Notes: generated by a model not told the origin, from the sequence alone. A DNA stretch of 64,000 bases from Coptis chinensis (GCA_015680905.1 CM027381.1:18267501-18331500); one strand, 5' to 3'. Positions 47,076-59,150 are shown, numbered from the stretch's first letter. A program made the numbers and translations.

Positions 47076-48669
47076 GCAAGCATAAAATTAGATCTAATTT
47101 ACAGAAGAAATTTATTATTACTTGAGTTTTATGATTCTCTTGAAGTATTAGAGTTGGACAACGTAGGCCTAAGCTGCTGCTAATATAACAGTGAAGCGAG
47201 GAATACGTGTGCATAAACCAACGGACAAGTTACAAGAGAGATATGAGGGAGGCTTTCCGTGCAAGCACGGTTCTAATTAAGTAACCTCAATCTGTCAAGT
47301 TTCCTAGACACCGTTGGAATATGATTAAGATTTATGGAATTAAAATTTATGCAAGATTCATTCTTAATTTTTTTTTTCTTTTTTTTTTAAGATTTATGCA
47401 AGGGTGAAAATACAAGCATACAAATACGATCTACTCATACAATACTAGATGCAGTAGCATGTGAAGATACTATACTCATACGTATAGCTATACGAATAGG
47501 CATGGTTGTATCATCGATAAATATTTCCATATGTATAGGCAAATATACATCAGTAATACGTATATGTACACTAATTTGTAAATCGGTATTGCGTAGACGT
47601 ATATCTACAGTTACAGGCAAATTTGAATTACTCATACGTATTTAGATACAGTAGCATGTGAAAATATTATACATACGCATATATATACTAATATGTGAAA
47701 ACGTAAACTAAACAGGCGATGTATTTTACCTAGACTAAAATACGACTCTTATATTGCATAATAATTCAATTTCGTCAATACTCATTGAGATTGCAAGTGT
47801 CAGATAGAGAGCAGCTTCACCCCTTAGGGTTTAGAAACAACTTACCCAACTCAAATTTTAACCCTCGTTGGAATGTTCTCCTCTTTCATGACAAAATCGG
47901 CTTATTAAACAACACAATTTTCTAAAATGATGATTTTGGAGGGGAAAACAGTTGATTTTGCTCAGTGGTGACAGCGTGCGCGCCGTCGAGATTTTTCCGA
48001 ATTGAGCTCATACGAGTGATTCAGAGAACCGTAGCCAAAGTTATGGCCAAAATACCAAATAACACCCTAATTACTATGTATAACTCCTAAGTTATATATG
48101 CCAACATGTAAATAACCACTCATACGGTAATATATATGCTAAACATATGCTATATATACATATATATATATATAGATAACCATGCAAAACAGCACCATTT
48201 GTATGTATATATACATTAATATGTAATTCATGACCACTTAACCGCATATTCACAGGCGTATTCACATGATTCATGCATATTACTAAACTAATACGCAAAA
48301 TATAGTCCATTAACTACGACATAATAACTACATACATGTTAAGCATGCAAAAATATTGAAAATTTGGAACCTGCAAGCTTCCCACAAGTCCACCAAATAA
48401 AAGAAACGTGCACAGCAGACCAAATGTTTTACAGTAAGCTTAGTGGTTGTTGTAGCCTAGTTTCCAGGTCCTAGTATTTGGAACCTGTCAATACAACCAA
48501 AACCAGTATGCGGATCAGTAGAAAAAACCCGGAAAATTTCAAACAAAATGAAGAAAACATAAGAAAAATAAATATATGAAAGGATGAGCGTGGGGGCTTC
48601 CCCTTGGAGCAATTCCAGGTTTGCAAAAAGCAGTGTCCTTCGCCTTTAGAAATATGAAAATGGCCATTT
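47076..48669 (-). other. 5' leader of E
   Basis: Non-coding region between the 5' LTR and gag. It is rich in TACGTATA-like short palindromic words around 47430-47680 and 48060-48310. The primer site expected directly after the LTR is decayed: the minus strand reads AAATGGCCATTTTCAT where D has AATGGCGCCGCCGTC. Confidence 0.7.
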
Positions 48670-50185
48670 TGATATTCACCTTTTTTCTATATTAGAGATT
48701 TGAATTTCTTCTTTGGCCAAAGTACGAATTCAAAGATATTTTTCCCTACTCACGATCTTCGTGTTCATATTGTTTGGAGTAGGGATTCGAACCAACCTAA
48801 ATTCTAGGACCACTTACAACTTGGTTTTACTTTTTTAGGAAACTAGTGAGTAAGTTTAGCTATGATTGTATAAATACTAAATACTTGGTTTCTTTACTAC
48901 ACAAAAATTTAAAACATTAAGTTATGTAAACATGCAACTAAGACAAGATAAAATTTTAATAAAACAAAAGTGGAGAGTTAATTCTCCTCATGTGAAGATA
49001 ACTTTTGTTATTTGATTTTAGTAAGTGCATCTAATCTTCCTAGAACTCTTAGACAAGTCCTAATAAAAGAAAACTTGATCCCTAATATATATGACTCATC
49101 TCTAAGCTCATACATGCTAGCATGTAGAACCAAAGCAATGACTTATCTCTAAGCTCATCACTTTGATCCCTAACTAGACACTACACCAACTATCATTTTG
49201 GGATAGGATATAGGTCTAGTTGTTCTTTCTAAACAACTTACTAAACCAAATAACAAAGATTTTCCCTCACATGAGTATTATTAACTCCCACAAAGGGGAG
49301 GTTTAGCTCATGGTCATTGGGCTAAAAGATGACTAATGTAGAATGTAAAAAGAGGGAGAGAGAACAAAAAGAAAACTAACTATAAAAAATCACTTGCATT
49401 TAGATTTTATTTCCACTAGAAGAAAACAAAGTTTCCTCCATTAAAACTATTACAAGCTTTTTTTTCAAAACCAAAAACTAAATAAAAACTAAGGCTAAGG
49501 AACTAAAATAATACATGGTAAAGGAAAAGAAGTCAAGGGAGTAAATGAATTGTCCCCCCCCCCCCCCCCTCTTGTTTTGTTTTCTTCTCCATTTGAGAGA
49601 AATCTCATTTCCTCCCACGTGAAACACCAACCCACATTTACTTCATTTTTATCCACCACATTAAAACAAAGTGACACCTTGCCTTTTTTTCACTATTAAC
49701 ACCTAATGTAATTAATTATATGTAAGGTGTCAACTTTGCCCCAATAATTTGGCATTTTTGTCTTGACATGCTCCATGATTGATGACTAATCAAATCTTGC
49801 AGGCCCGCATAGTGGGTCCACGTGCAGTTCAGTGGCGGTCCGATCTTTTGGCAATTTTATAACTTCACCTGCCTATCCGTAGAGTTCATCGCCCTAATTG
49901 TCTGAGCAGCTCACTTGTCGCATTCGGAGTCCTGGTTCAAGAGGTAGGAGCTTCGGAAGTTTGATGCTTCTGTGCGGATTAGTTGGGCTTTACATGGCTG
50001 ATTTGGAAGAATTCATATATACGTCGTTCCCCGTGCTTTAACGCAGGTTTAACCAATATTTTCATGTTTACTGTGAATACCTACAAAAGTACGAAAATAT
50101 GTTTATTTTATGATTATTAAACACATAATTAACCAAATTTATATGTCTCAATGGGGTTTCATATTACAGTTTTGGGTGCTTATCA
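48670..50185 (-). repeat. 5' LTR of E
   Basis: 1516 bp. Same ends as the 3' LTR. It contains an extra 47-bp segment (about 49107-49153) between two copies of CTCTAAGCTCA, and a C-run of about 15 near 49554-49569. Confidence 0.95.
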
Positions 50186-50190
50186 CAACA

Positions 50191-50360
50191 TACAAATTTT
50201 CGAGACTATCATTCCAGTTAAGAAAAGTCCCGCATTGATTGAAGTGCTAGAAAAAGAGGAAATAGAATCTAAGGTGGAATATAAGTTCTTGAGAGCATAC
50301 GATGATCCCTTTATTCAAGTGGTTGAAAAAACCCAGTTTGCCATATGTCGCATCATCTAA
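50191..50360 (+). pseudogene. Degraded gag-like ORF of D (3' part)
   Basis: Continues the frame cut at 33765 and reads IQIFETIIPVKKSPALIEVL, then KVEYKFLRAYDDPF, to a stop at 50358-50360. The clean joining of the frame across E supports the TSD call. Confidence 0.7.
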
Positions 50361-51209
50361 GCCTCATGAAGAACAACTACTACCACACTGACACTCTCTT
50401 GGACAATTCAATGACGGGTTACTACATAAGTTCCATGATGATTTACATTAGCTTTCTTTTTTTATTCTACATCTTACACTCCAAATATATCATTTCATTT
50501 TGTTTGGGGGTAAATGCTTTCATATGTTTTTCTATAAAGATCCCCAACTGTTTAGACTATTAGTATATAGTTAACAACATAGCATCCATCTCTTATGCAT
50601 AGTCTTGGGGAATCTGACTTAAAATGACCCCACATATAGTCTTGAATCTCTGACTATAAAATATTCATGTTATGTTTTCTCGATGGATTCCTTGGGAAAT
50701 CATAAAGGTAACCGGGCCACTCTACTTGGAATGTGTGGTTGTAAGTTTCAGAGCCTTGAGTCCACATATACTTGCATATTCCTTGTTAGCACTTTTACTC
50801 GTAGTTTGAGTAGTGTACCCCTATAGAGCAAATATATAATTTTCTTTTTCTTTATTTTACACTCTTTTTGTTAAAATAGCTTTTCTATTCCTGTTATTTA
50901 CAATTCCTAACTTTATTTTCATTTACCTGCTTTCTATTTTTACATAATCATTTTTCTTTCCTCTATAAATAAGAGATGATTTACATAAGCATTTTTCTAT
51001 TCCTTTGATGCTGAGTAGTCTTTCCTCTATAAATAAAAGATGTGAAACAAAGCAAAGGACAATGGGTATTGAGTGAAGGTGTCTTACGGTTGTCTCTCAT
51101 GGTTGTTTAGTATGTCTTGTCTTCCATAGGCATGCCAAACCATGGGATGGTTGGCAACTTGAGCCCTTTTATTTTCAAAAACTTGCAATTTCTAATTGCC
51201 CTTTTTACA
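50361..51209 (+). other. Interior of D, non-coding
   Basis: No supported ORF. It contains GTTTGGGGGTAAATG near 50503 and general AT-rich spacer. Confidence 0.5.
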
Positions 51210-53638
51210 AAAATAGAGAATAATATTCTATATTTATGTAAAATAGAGATATTTATTTAACAAAAAGGAAATATTTAATTTATTAGAAAATTTTGGTTTG
51301 GTGAGAAACAAAATAATATGGTATTAAAGAATTTCTAGAGATTATTAATAGAAAGTTTTTAAGATGTTAATATTATAAATAAAAGTATTTTTAATGAGAA
51401 TAATATTCTTTTTATGTTGTTAAAGGAAACTAATGTGTAAGATAATTTAAAATTATAAAATTTGTATTAGTTTATTTTTTTATTGTTAAAGAAATATGGT
51501 TTAATTTAGAATAAAACAAAGTTTATTTCCTTATAAAAAAATATGGTTTATAGAACAAAACAAAAAGAAAAAAATATATAAAAGAGAAAAAAAAAAAAAA
51601 AAAAAAAGATTAAAAGGAATAAGGAATTAAGAAAAAGAGATAATAAATAAAGGGGGTATTTATATTACTTGGTGATATGGATTTTATGGTGTGGATTCTT
51701 TTTTATAATTGTTCTTTTGATATCAACAACAAAAATGTAAGTAGACCTCACTAATTAGTCATTTCAATAATTTGGTTGTTGATTCCTATTTATATTACAT
51801 TCAATTAATTAGAAAACAAAGAAATATATGTTGCGTATCTTAAAATGTTAAATATTAGTGTATGATTAATAGTCTTGAAATTGCTGTTTTAATTATAAGG
51901 GTTAACATTTTATTTGCATGATTCAAATTTAATATTGCAAAGTACTTATTAACGTTGAATAACGTAAAATAGATAAAATAAAATGATTAAAATTGTATTA
52001 GGGATTAGACCTCACATATAAATAACTATTCTAATTATTTTGGTTGTTGTTTTTCTATGGTACCCAATTAATTAAAATAAAATGTGAATATAGCAGATTG
52101 ATATTTCTGAAATGAATTGGTACTTGAAAATGCTAAATATTAGTGTATGTATACTAGTTATGAAATGATATATATCAATATCATTTTACATTTATTTGCA
52201 TGAATTTAATTAGTGCATACTGCATAGTACTTATTAACGTTGTATAATGAAAAAGAGATACAAAAAAAATGCATGCCTAGTGATTAGCCGTTATTTTTAA
52301 GTTGTATATATTGGGAGTTCTAACAGACAATTTTTGTTAGTTGTTTCGTTTGAATGGTGACATAAATAAATTAAAGATTTTCAGATGATTACAGTATATG
52401 TATTAAATGTTGGTTTCGTATTAGTATAATTATTTATAGATTTTATTAGCATGTAATATACGTAACAAATTGGAAATATTGTAATTGGGAAATTTATTTA
52501 TTGTTAAGACGTGTTTGATGACTAAATGGTGTTTGAATGGATTAATTAGAAATCTTTGTAATGTAAATCAAAGTGTACGTATGATTTTAGTGTGACATGA
52601 CATTCCTTAAATGCTATAAAAATATTATGTAGTATGTTTGGAGCAATGGTGACATTATGTGGTATGTTATAATTGTTATTCTGTTAAATGATATGATATG
52701 TTATGATATCTATTAAATGCGACATTTTTTCAGAAATAAATGTAAACGCTCCATTAATATATTTGTGAGATGCTATATGAGGTATTATAGTCTTTCTGGA
52801 TATTTCCAAAGGGATTGTGGTTTAGTACAATACTTTTATTTGGCACATGAAAGAATAAAATAGTTACAAGATGGACAGTGATATTTCCAAACGTTGTGTT
52901 TTAGTGCAATATATTTTATTGGCACATGATAGAGTATGGAATGAATATGAGATATAACTGTAAGATATTTGAATAAATTACGTAACGAAAATTCTAGAAC
53001 CTAGCTACCACAACTCATGTGATTAGCCCTTGTGTAGGGCGTATGTAATATGATTGGCCCTTGTATAGGGCGTATAAGATGCTAATTGACCCATGTGTCG
53101 GGAAATCATAGCTGAATAGTGGCTTGATTATCTCGTTCGCAAAATTTAGAACGAGACGCGCGATATTTTATGCCGAATAAGGGCAGTACTCACCTAATGG
53201 CGTTCGTGTAAGTGTTACCTGGTATGCGATATCCCGCTTAGGGTAATTACACACGGAGTGGTTCATTACGTGAGGGGAGGCATGTGGATGTACATGTTCG
53301 GCGTTGGGAAGCGATTATGGTAGCTAGGGAAACTAAGTAAAATAAAAAGACAATGTCATTCTAGAGACACTTGAAGAAACTCTAAACAATAATTATGATG
53401 ATATATCAAAATGTATGTTAAATCTATAATAAATGATTTATTGTGGTTATGAAATTGGTTATTGAAATTGTTCTTGTTGGTTCAATGAGATGATTGGAAT
53501 TATGTATATGATATGTTTGTTTTATTGTAATTTATTTTGCATTCACAATGGTTTTGTAGAAGGGTAGGTTGAATTAATTATTTATGCAGGTGTGACCCAC
53601 TCTGTGATTAGGCCTACACAAGTGTAAGTATAGAGTAA
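51210..53638 (+). repeat. Truncated, diverged copy of the 3.2 kb LTR family
   Basis: Aligns in order to about 25100-27410 of the 3' LTR at 24843-28079, with many small gaps. Matched landmarks are ATTAGTGTATGATTAATAGT, CCTAGTGATTAGCCGTTATT, CCTAGCTACCACAACTCATG and GACCCACTCTGTGAT. Both LTR termini are missing (roughly the first 250 and the last 670 bp), so no TSD can be read. It probably entered D as an element that later decayed. Confidence 0.8.
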
Positions 53639-56012
53639 AACCCTTCTCTCACCCTTTCATAAAAGTTCTTGTTTTTCCTGTGCTTTTAATAAAGTTTCTC
53701 AATACATTATTAGTTATGTGATTTTCCAAAAATAAACCGGGCAATGGATTCCATATAGACAAACCCTTAGAAGTATGTAATCTCCATTCTTCTAAAGGTG
53801 GTTTGATTACATACTTCTAAGGGTGGTTTAAGGATTAGTTATGTGTTACTAAGGGTTTCCCATATCACCATGATATTCGTAAGAGACATTTTAAGTCTTG
53901 TATAGTAAATACCCCAACACACATAACTGAAGCCACAGTCTAATTGGATTAGGTTTAATAAGAGTTGACACTAAAGTTGCCTAAGATCACCTATTTTGGT
54001 TTGTTTTCAAACTTAGCTTAGAAATCACTACTTTTTTACGAGTTATGTTTAAAACATCTCTACATAGTTTTTCAAAAACTTGAGGATATAAAAATTAAAA
54101 TATTACGCCCTAGAGTAACCCAAATGATACTGGATAAACGTATGATTTTATCTTCTTGTAAAAACCCTCTATATGGTTAGAGATACCTTTTGAGAAAAAC
54201 AGGATTCAAAAATAAAAAAATAAAAAAAATCATAGTAGAATAATTACATAAATCATTAGTACAATAAACCATATATTTCTTGTTCTATATCTATCAAAGC
54301 ACGCTCCAAACTTGTTTTGGGGTGGTATATTTTCATAACAAAGAACAGAGTACAGGTTACTAACATTTTTGCTAATGTTCTTATGGTAATCTCTTTCATT
54401 TTCTTCATACTTTGAGGACAAAACATATTTATGTTTGGGGATGGTATAGTAACATTTGCCAAAACTAGGCATTTATTATATAGTATTCTTATATTAGATA
54501 GATTTAGTATATTTCTATATTTCTTTTTTTCTTAAAATATTTCGAAAAGACTAAAAATATTTTTCTTTTTAGTACCAAAAGTCTTGTTTTCCTTATTCTA
54601 TGATGAATAAAAGGTTTAGAAGTCTCATTATAGCAATAGAGTAAAGATTTGTTCTTCGAACTCAAACTAATATACATACCATAGTTTCTGCACCTTTTCA
54701 TGAATGGCATGCACCAACATTTGATTGTATATAACAGTGAGTTTCTGAGACCAAGGTTAGAACAGTTAAGTTCCATATCCTGTGAGACTCTAGCCAAAAG
54801 CCTCATCTGAATGATTATTGAGTGATGACCCAAGAATGTTCGGATAGAGAGATAACACGTCCACTTGCTTGATCACCATGACATATCCTAGGAGAGAATT
54901 TATGCCCTTTTGGATTGATATAGCCAAATAAACGTTAAAAACCCAAAAAGATAATTTTTCCTCTAGTTACCCCCCTTGAGCCTTCACCAATTTCTAAAAG
55001 CCTTTTTATTTCTTCTCCATCAATCTCTGAACCGTTACTACACATAATAAAAAACTTACCCAGCTGACGAGTTGAGAATTGGATGATCTATAAAAAAAAA
55101 AAAAAAGAGAAGAAGAGAAGGCCTTGTAGAAAAACAAAATAGTTAGAAGCTTCAAAAAAAAAAAAAAAAAGAAAAAAATATTCAAAGATCGAAATCTCCC
55201 AAAAGTTCAAAATCAAAAGTAGTCGAATTCAAAAGAAACAAAAGCAAAGTTAGAACTCCCAAAATTCAAAATCATATGGAGTCACAAAGCCAAAGGGATA
55301 AAGAATGAATAACAATTTCAAAAGAAAAAAACAAAATGAGGTTCTTCTCTTGTTACAAATATCCTGAAGACCCAATTTCTCAAATTATCAAAGTTTGTCT
55401 TCCCTTCCCTTTATTTCTAAGCCGCTACCTTAGCCCCGTAATTCCTAATAAAAGACCTCTAGCTCAACTAGGAATAGGATGGTGTGATACTAAGTGGATA
55501 TTGTGATCAATCGACCCCGGTTTCCTTGGACGTCATTTGAGTATATGAGGAATATAAAGTTCCCTCTGAACTTGAGAATACCAAACTTTAGTGAATCTAT
55601 CAGAGAGTTGTGATTGCAACACACCCCTGTGAGAACCCAACTTAAGGACGCTCTCCAAAAGTTTCAAAAACGACTCTGCTTTGCATGTCACCGCTTATGT
55701 TTTGCACGTTTATCTTTAGATGATTAAACTACTGTATATATATTATTCTAAGTTCAAAGGAGCTTTTCTTTATTTCCCCACTAATGAGATGTATAAACCT
55801 CTGGGAATAAATAAGGAAACGAGACCCTTTGTACTAAATAGAGGAAGTTTGTGAGTACCTTCTCCGAAAAACTCTCATGAGGCTTAAGCTCATCCACGAA
55901 GGAAGTCCTAGTGGTTTAAAGCCTTGTTGCACATGGTCAATACAATCGTACTCCGCGAAATGAGACTAGTATAATAAATCACAAATTTGTGATCTTTGTT
56001 TTTTCTCTCATC
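53639..56012 (+). other. 3' interior of D, non-coding
   Basis: No coding frame is supported. The last kilobase (about 55000-56012) is the counterpart, in opposite orientation, of the 3' region of E and F. It includes the stretch complementary to GACCATATGCAACAAGGC (near 55925) and a half-preserved CCTAGTGG inverted repeat near 55905. Confidence 0.6.
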
Positions 56013-56051
56013 TTTTGCTTGAGGACAAGCAAAATGCTATTTGGGGGTAGT
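56013..56051 (+). promoter_or_regulatory. Hairpin and polypurine tract of D
   Basis: Inverted repeat TTTTGCTT / AAGCAAAA with loop GAGGAC (56013-56034), then the tract TTTGGGGGTAGT ending at the 3' LTR start (56052). The polypurine tract primes plus-strand synthesis. The hairpin's role is unknown. Confidence 0.65.
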
Positions 56052-56838
56052 TGATCAATCCCTAAATGTGTGTTTTATTACCTTTACAATGCTTCAAATA
56101 TGCCCTTCTTATGCTTAATGAATAGGTAACTTATAGCTTTTGCTACCGTTTGCAGGATACTGGCCATTTACGAAGCATATTCCTAATACATATATTTTAG
56201 CACAAAAAAGATGGCTATTTACACTGCTTGGAAAGATTCTAGCTTATGATCAAAAGTGCCAGAAAGTCAAAGTCAAAAGTCAATTCAACTATCAAAGTCA
56301 AAGACTCAAGGCTAAAAGTTACGGACTCAGGGACCTAAAGCCAAAATCAATACTTCAATTGTATGGGCTTAGGTCAAAAGCCCATAAGGTTGTTTCTAGA
56401 AGGAGGGGCATAATTGTAAATGGTGTCCTATATAAACCAAAGAGATGTAGAGAATTAGTTATCTAATGTATTAGGGTCCAAACCATTTGGTTTGTTAGGA
56501 GTAGAGTAAACCTAAATTTACATTAAAGTCTTTTTATTTTCTTTATTTACTTTATTTGTATTTTCCATTGTTGTCATCAAGTTCCTTTCAATCCAAGTTT
56601 GATTTCATTGTTGTTATTTCAAGTTCAATCAAGTTTTCATTCTTTACAAGGTATTCAATCAAAGTCCTTATTTACTTCCTTGACTTCATATTCTTCATGT
56701 TCTTCAAAGTAGAGTGACACTACATCATAGAAAGTTTAGACAGTTTAGAGAGAGTTGTTTCCATCCATCCAACCATTCCTCCCACCATAAGAATTAAAGA
56801 TGAACAACAAACCCAACTCCCACTTTCTTAACTTGTCA
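56052..56838 (+). repeat. 3' LTR of D
   Basis: 787 bp, TGATCAATCC to ACTTGTCA, matching 30126-30923. TATA box CCTATATAAACC near 56430. Confidence 0.92.
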
Positions 56839-56888
56839 CGACTCTAAAATCAATTGCATAGACCTAGGTACATATTTTTGTGTGTACA

Positions 56889-59150
56889 ATGGCCAACAGT
56901 TACTAGAGCACCACATTCTCTTACTCTTATGCTAAATTCCTACCTCTTGGTACCTTTGATCATTCCCTAATAGTCATTTCCATTTTGCATAAAGTTACTG
57001 CTAGTTTTCATTTCAGGTTCAGTAATTTCTGGATTCTTCATCCTGACTTCTTGGCAATGTTTCTGATCTGCTGGAATGAATTATTGTATGGTAATCCCAT
57101 GTACATTCTTACCCAAAAGCTGAAGCTACTGAAGAGCAAACTCAAGGGATGGGCCAAATTCTATTGCTCATATTTAACTAAGTAGACAAAAGCAGCAAGG
57201 AAAGAACTTTAAAACATATAAAAAGCCCAACAAAGCAATACCATGGATGTACTTTTATGCATTCGGGAAAAGGAAGCCAGCACTACTCTTTGTCAACTTA
57301 TGATTATGGAAAGGGAGGATCTCAGACATAGAACCAAATGTGATTGGATGAAATATGGGGACAAATACACTGAGTTTTTTCATAAGATACTCAAGGAGAG
57401 AAAGGGCAGAAATCTAATATGGGCATTACAAGACTCTGTTAGTGTTAGAAGAGAAGGTCATGAGGAAGTATCAGAAGCCATTGTTGATTACTACAAGGGA
57501 CTGTTGGGACAACCTTCCCCTGCTCACTGTGATTTTGCACTCCTTCAAGAGTATGTAGATGAGTTTAGACCTATTGCCTGCTGCAATGTTATCTATAAGT
57601 GTGTATCAAAACTACTCACTAATAGGATGAAACCTTACATGTCTGAAATCACTTCCATGCAATAATTTGCATTCATCCCCAGCATATCGATTCAAGACAA
57701 TCTCCTTTTGGCTCATGAACTGGTCAGAAGCTACAATAGATCTCACGGGTCTAAAAGATGTTCCATTAAGATTAATATTACCAAAGCATATAATATAGTT
57801 AGTTGGAAAACTATTGAGGAAGTGATGGGAAGATTCAGATTCCCAGATAAATTCATTGAGTGGACTAAGATGTATTATACTACACCATACTATTTTGTCT
57901 TAGTCAATAGAACACCTCAAGATTACTTTGTTGGTTGTAGAGGGCTCAGGCAAGGGGACCCCATATCCCCATACTTATTTGTCCTAGTCATGGAGGTGCT
58001 TGGTGGTATGTTGAAACGTAGTGTGATGGCGAAAGAAATATCTTACCATTGTAAATGCAAGAAATTAAATATCACACATCTATGTTTTGTAGATGACATC
58101 TTGTTGTTCTGCAAGGGAGATGCTACAACAGTGAGGGTTATGAAGAAAACCATTGATGAATTCAGTGAGTGTACTGGCCTAAAGTTGAGTAAATAGAAGA
58201 ATACACTGCTTGTTGGAAGTATGAGCTATATCATGAAGCAAATGAACTAGAGGATATTATGGAAGTGCAGCTGGTGCAGCCCCCCATTACATATCTAGGG
58301 CTACCACTCACTGCATCTAGAATGGGGATCAAAGAATGTTTGCCTTTGACAGAAATGGTTTCTAAGAGGATATCAAATTAGAAGAACAAGTCATTTACTC
58401 ATGCAGGAAGGCTACAATTGATCCAATCAGTTTTATCCTCTCTTCATGTTTATTCGGCTAGAACTTTTATCTTACCCAAAAAAACATTGAATGACATTGG
58501 TAAGATTTGTAATAGATTCCTTTGGGAAGGACCAGACATGACACCCAAAATGCATCATGCTAGTCACTCACTCATTAGACTTGGTATAGATCAGGGTGGA
58601 TTAGGAATCGTGGACCCGAAGACATGGAATAAGGCTGCCTACTGTGGCTTTATATTCAAGATTGCAAGATATTAAGACTCTTTATTGGTTAAGTAGTTAG
58701 TTGAACATCATGTCAGAAAACAACACTTCTGGATAATGAAAATTCCAGCTGGCTACTTGTGGGTCTGGAGGAATGTCTTAAAGCATCTAAAAGCTGCACA
58801 GAAGTTAGTAAGACACCAGATAGCAAGAGGAGAGCAGACATATGTATAACATGATCCTTGGTGCCATGACACCCCATTACTACAATGGCCTGAAGCAATG
58901 CAACTCTTATAGGTACCAAAGAATGCTCTAGTTAGAGATCACATTTCTGATGGGAGATGGAACCACCTTGTTACTAGTCTGCCTGTTATTGAATTGAAAA
59001 AGAAAATAAAAGACACTGAGCTGAACCCAATGCTACAACAAGACCAGGTCATCTGGACACCAACAATCTCAGGAAGATTTAATGCCAAATCAGCATACAT
59101 GGCACTCAAGCAGATTAGAACAAAAGTTAAATGGTATAGAGTGGTATGGG
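56889..59150 (+). pseudogene. LINE-1 ORF2: endonuclease end, reverse transcriptase, C-terminal region
   Basis: Begins with the endonuclease end (SYSYAKFLPLGTFDHSLIVIS). RT blocks follow: FRPIACCNVIYKCVSKLL (about 57569), FIPSISIQDNILLAHELV, GLRQGDPISPYLFVLVMEVL (about 57942) and CFVDDILLFCKG (about 58083). C-terminal pieces are GGLGIVDPKTWNKAAYCGF and SGRFNAKSAYMALKQI. The first catalytic Asp block reads IKINITKAYN, with Asn where Asp is expected. RT sequence normally found between the endonuclease linker and FRPIACCN (including the PGPDG block, present in LINE-2) is missing, an internal deletion near 57556. Stops at 57663 and 58194 and a frame change near 58400 add to the decay. It ends where the Tat LTR inserted. 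Confidence 0.9.

Larger units (their letters stand above)
33766..50185 (-). mobile_element. Athila-lineage Ty3/gypsy retrotransposon E
   Basis: A full-length minus-strand element, with LTRs at 33766-35222 (3') and 48670-50185 (5') and a perfect TSD CAACA (33761-33765 and 50186-50190). In minus-strand order it encodes gag, protease, RT, RNase H and integrase, then four further ORFs before the 3' LTR. LTR ends on the minus strand are TGATAAGCACCC and GGTGAATATCA. The first roughly 320 bp of the plus-strand LTR copies differ at about 8 positions by eye, so it is the youngest large insertion. Several stops and frameshifts show it is no longer autonomous. Confidence 0.94.
30126..56838 (+). mobile_element. 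Athila-like, mostly non-coding LTR element D
   Basis: LTRs of about 790 bp (30126-30923 and 56052-56838) start TGATTAGTCC/TGATCAATCC and end CTTGTTA/CTTGTCA. The primer site AATGGCGCCGCCGTC and a GGGGGTAG polypurine tract are of Athila type. The TSD is TGACT (30121-30125) and CGACT (56839-56843). I count about 19 differences in the first 155 bp of the LTRs, so D is clearly older than the E inside it. D has only one degraded ORF and no pol, so it would have depended on a partner element. Confidence 0.88.
28475..56888 (+). repeat. Solo LTR of about 1.7 kb (Tat/Ogre-like), split by element D
   Basis: LTR halves at 28475-30125 and 56844-56888 join to one LTR beginning TGTAGACACCCC and ending TTTGTGTGTACA. 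Flanks ATGGT (28470-28474) and ATGGC (56889-56893) are a TSD with one change. A TATA-like CACTATAAATAGGGG lies near 29456. The stretch GTGGGTGCCTAACACCTTCC near 30000 and the GTGACTC near the end recall Tat/Ogre LTRs, but the lineage is an inference. With no interior, it is a solo LTR. Confidence 0.82.
9640..59150 (+). mobile_element. L1-type LINE (LINE-1), split by four insertions
   Basis: Plus-strand pieces of one plant L1 element lie in correct order: ORF1 with DUF4283 and a zinc knuckle (9776-12453, interrupted), the start of ORF2 endonuclease (12456-12667), more endonuclease (28085-28474), and endonuclease end, reverse transcriptase and C-terminal region (56889-59150). At each break the coding frame rejoins when the inserted element and one TSD copy are removed. 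It is the oldest layer of the window. The 5' end is not sharply defined, and the 3' end is hidden by the insertion at 59151. Confidence 0.88.
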
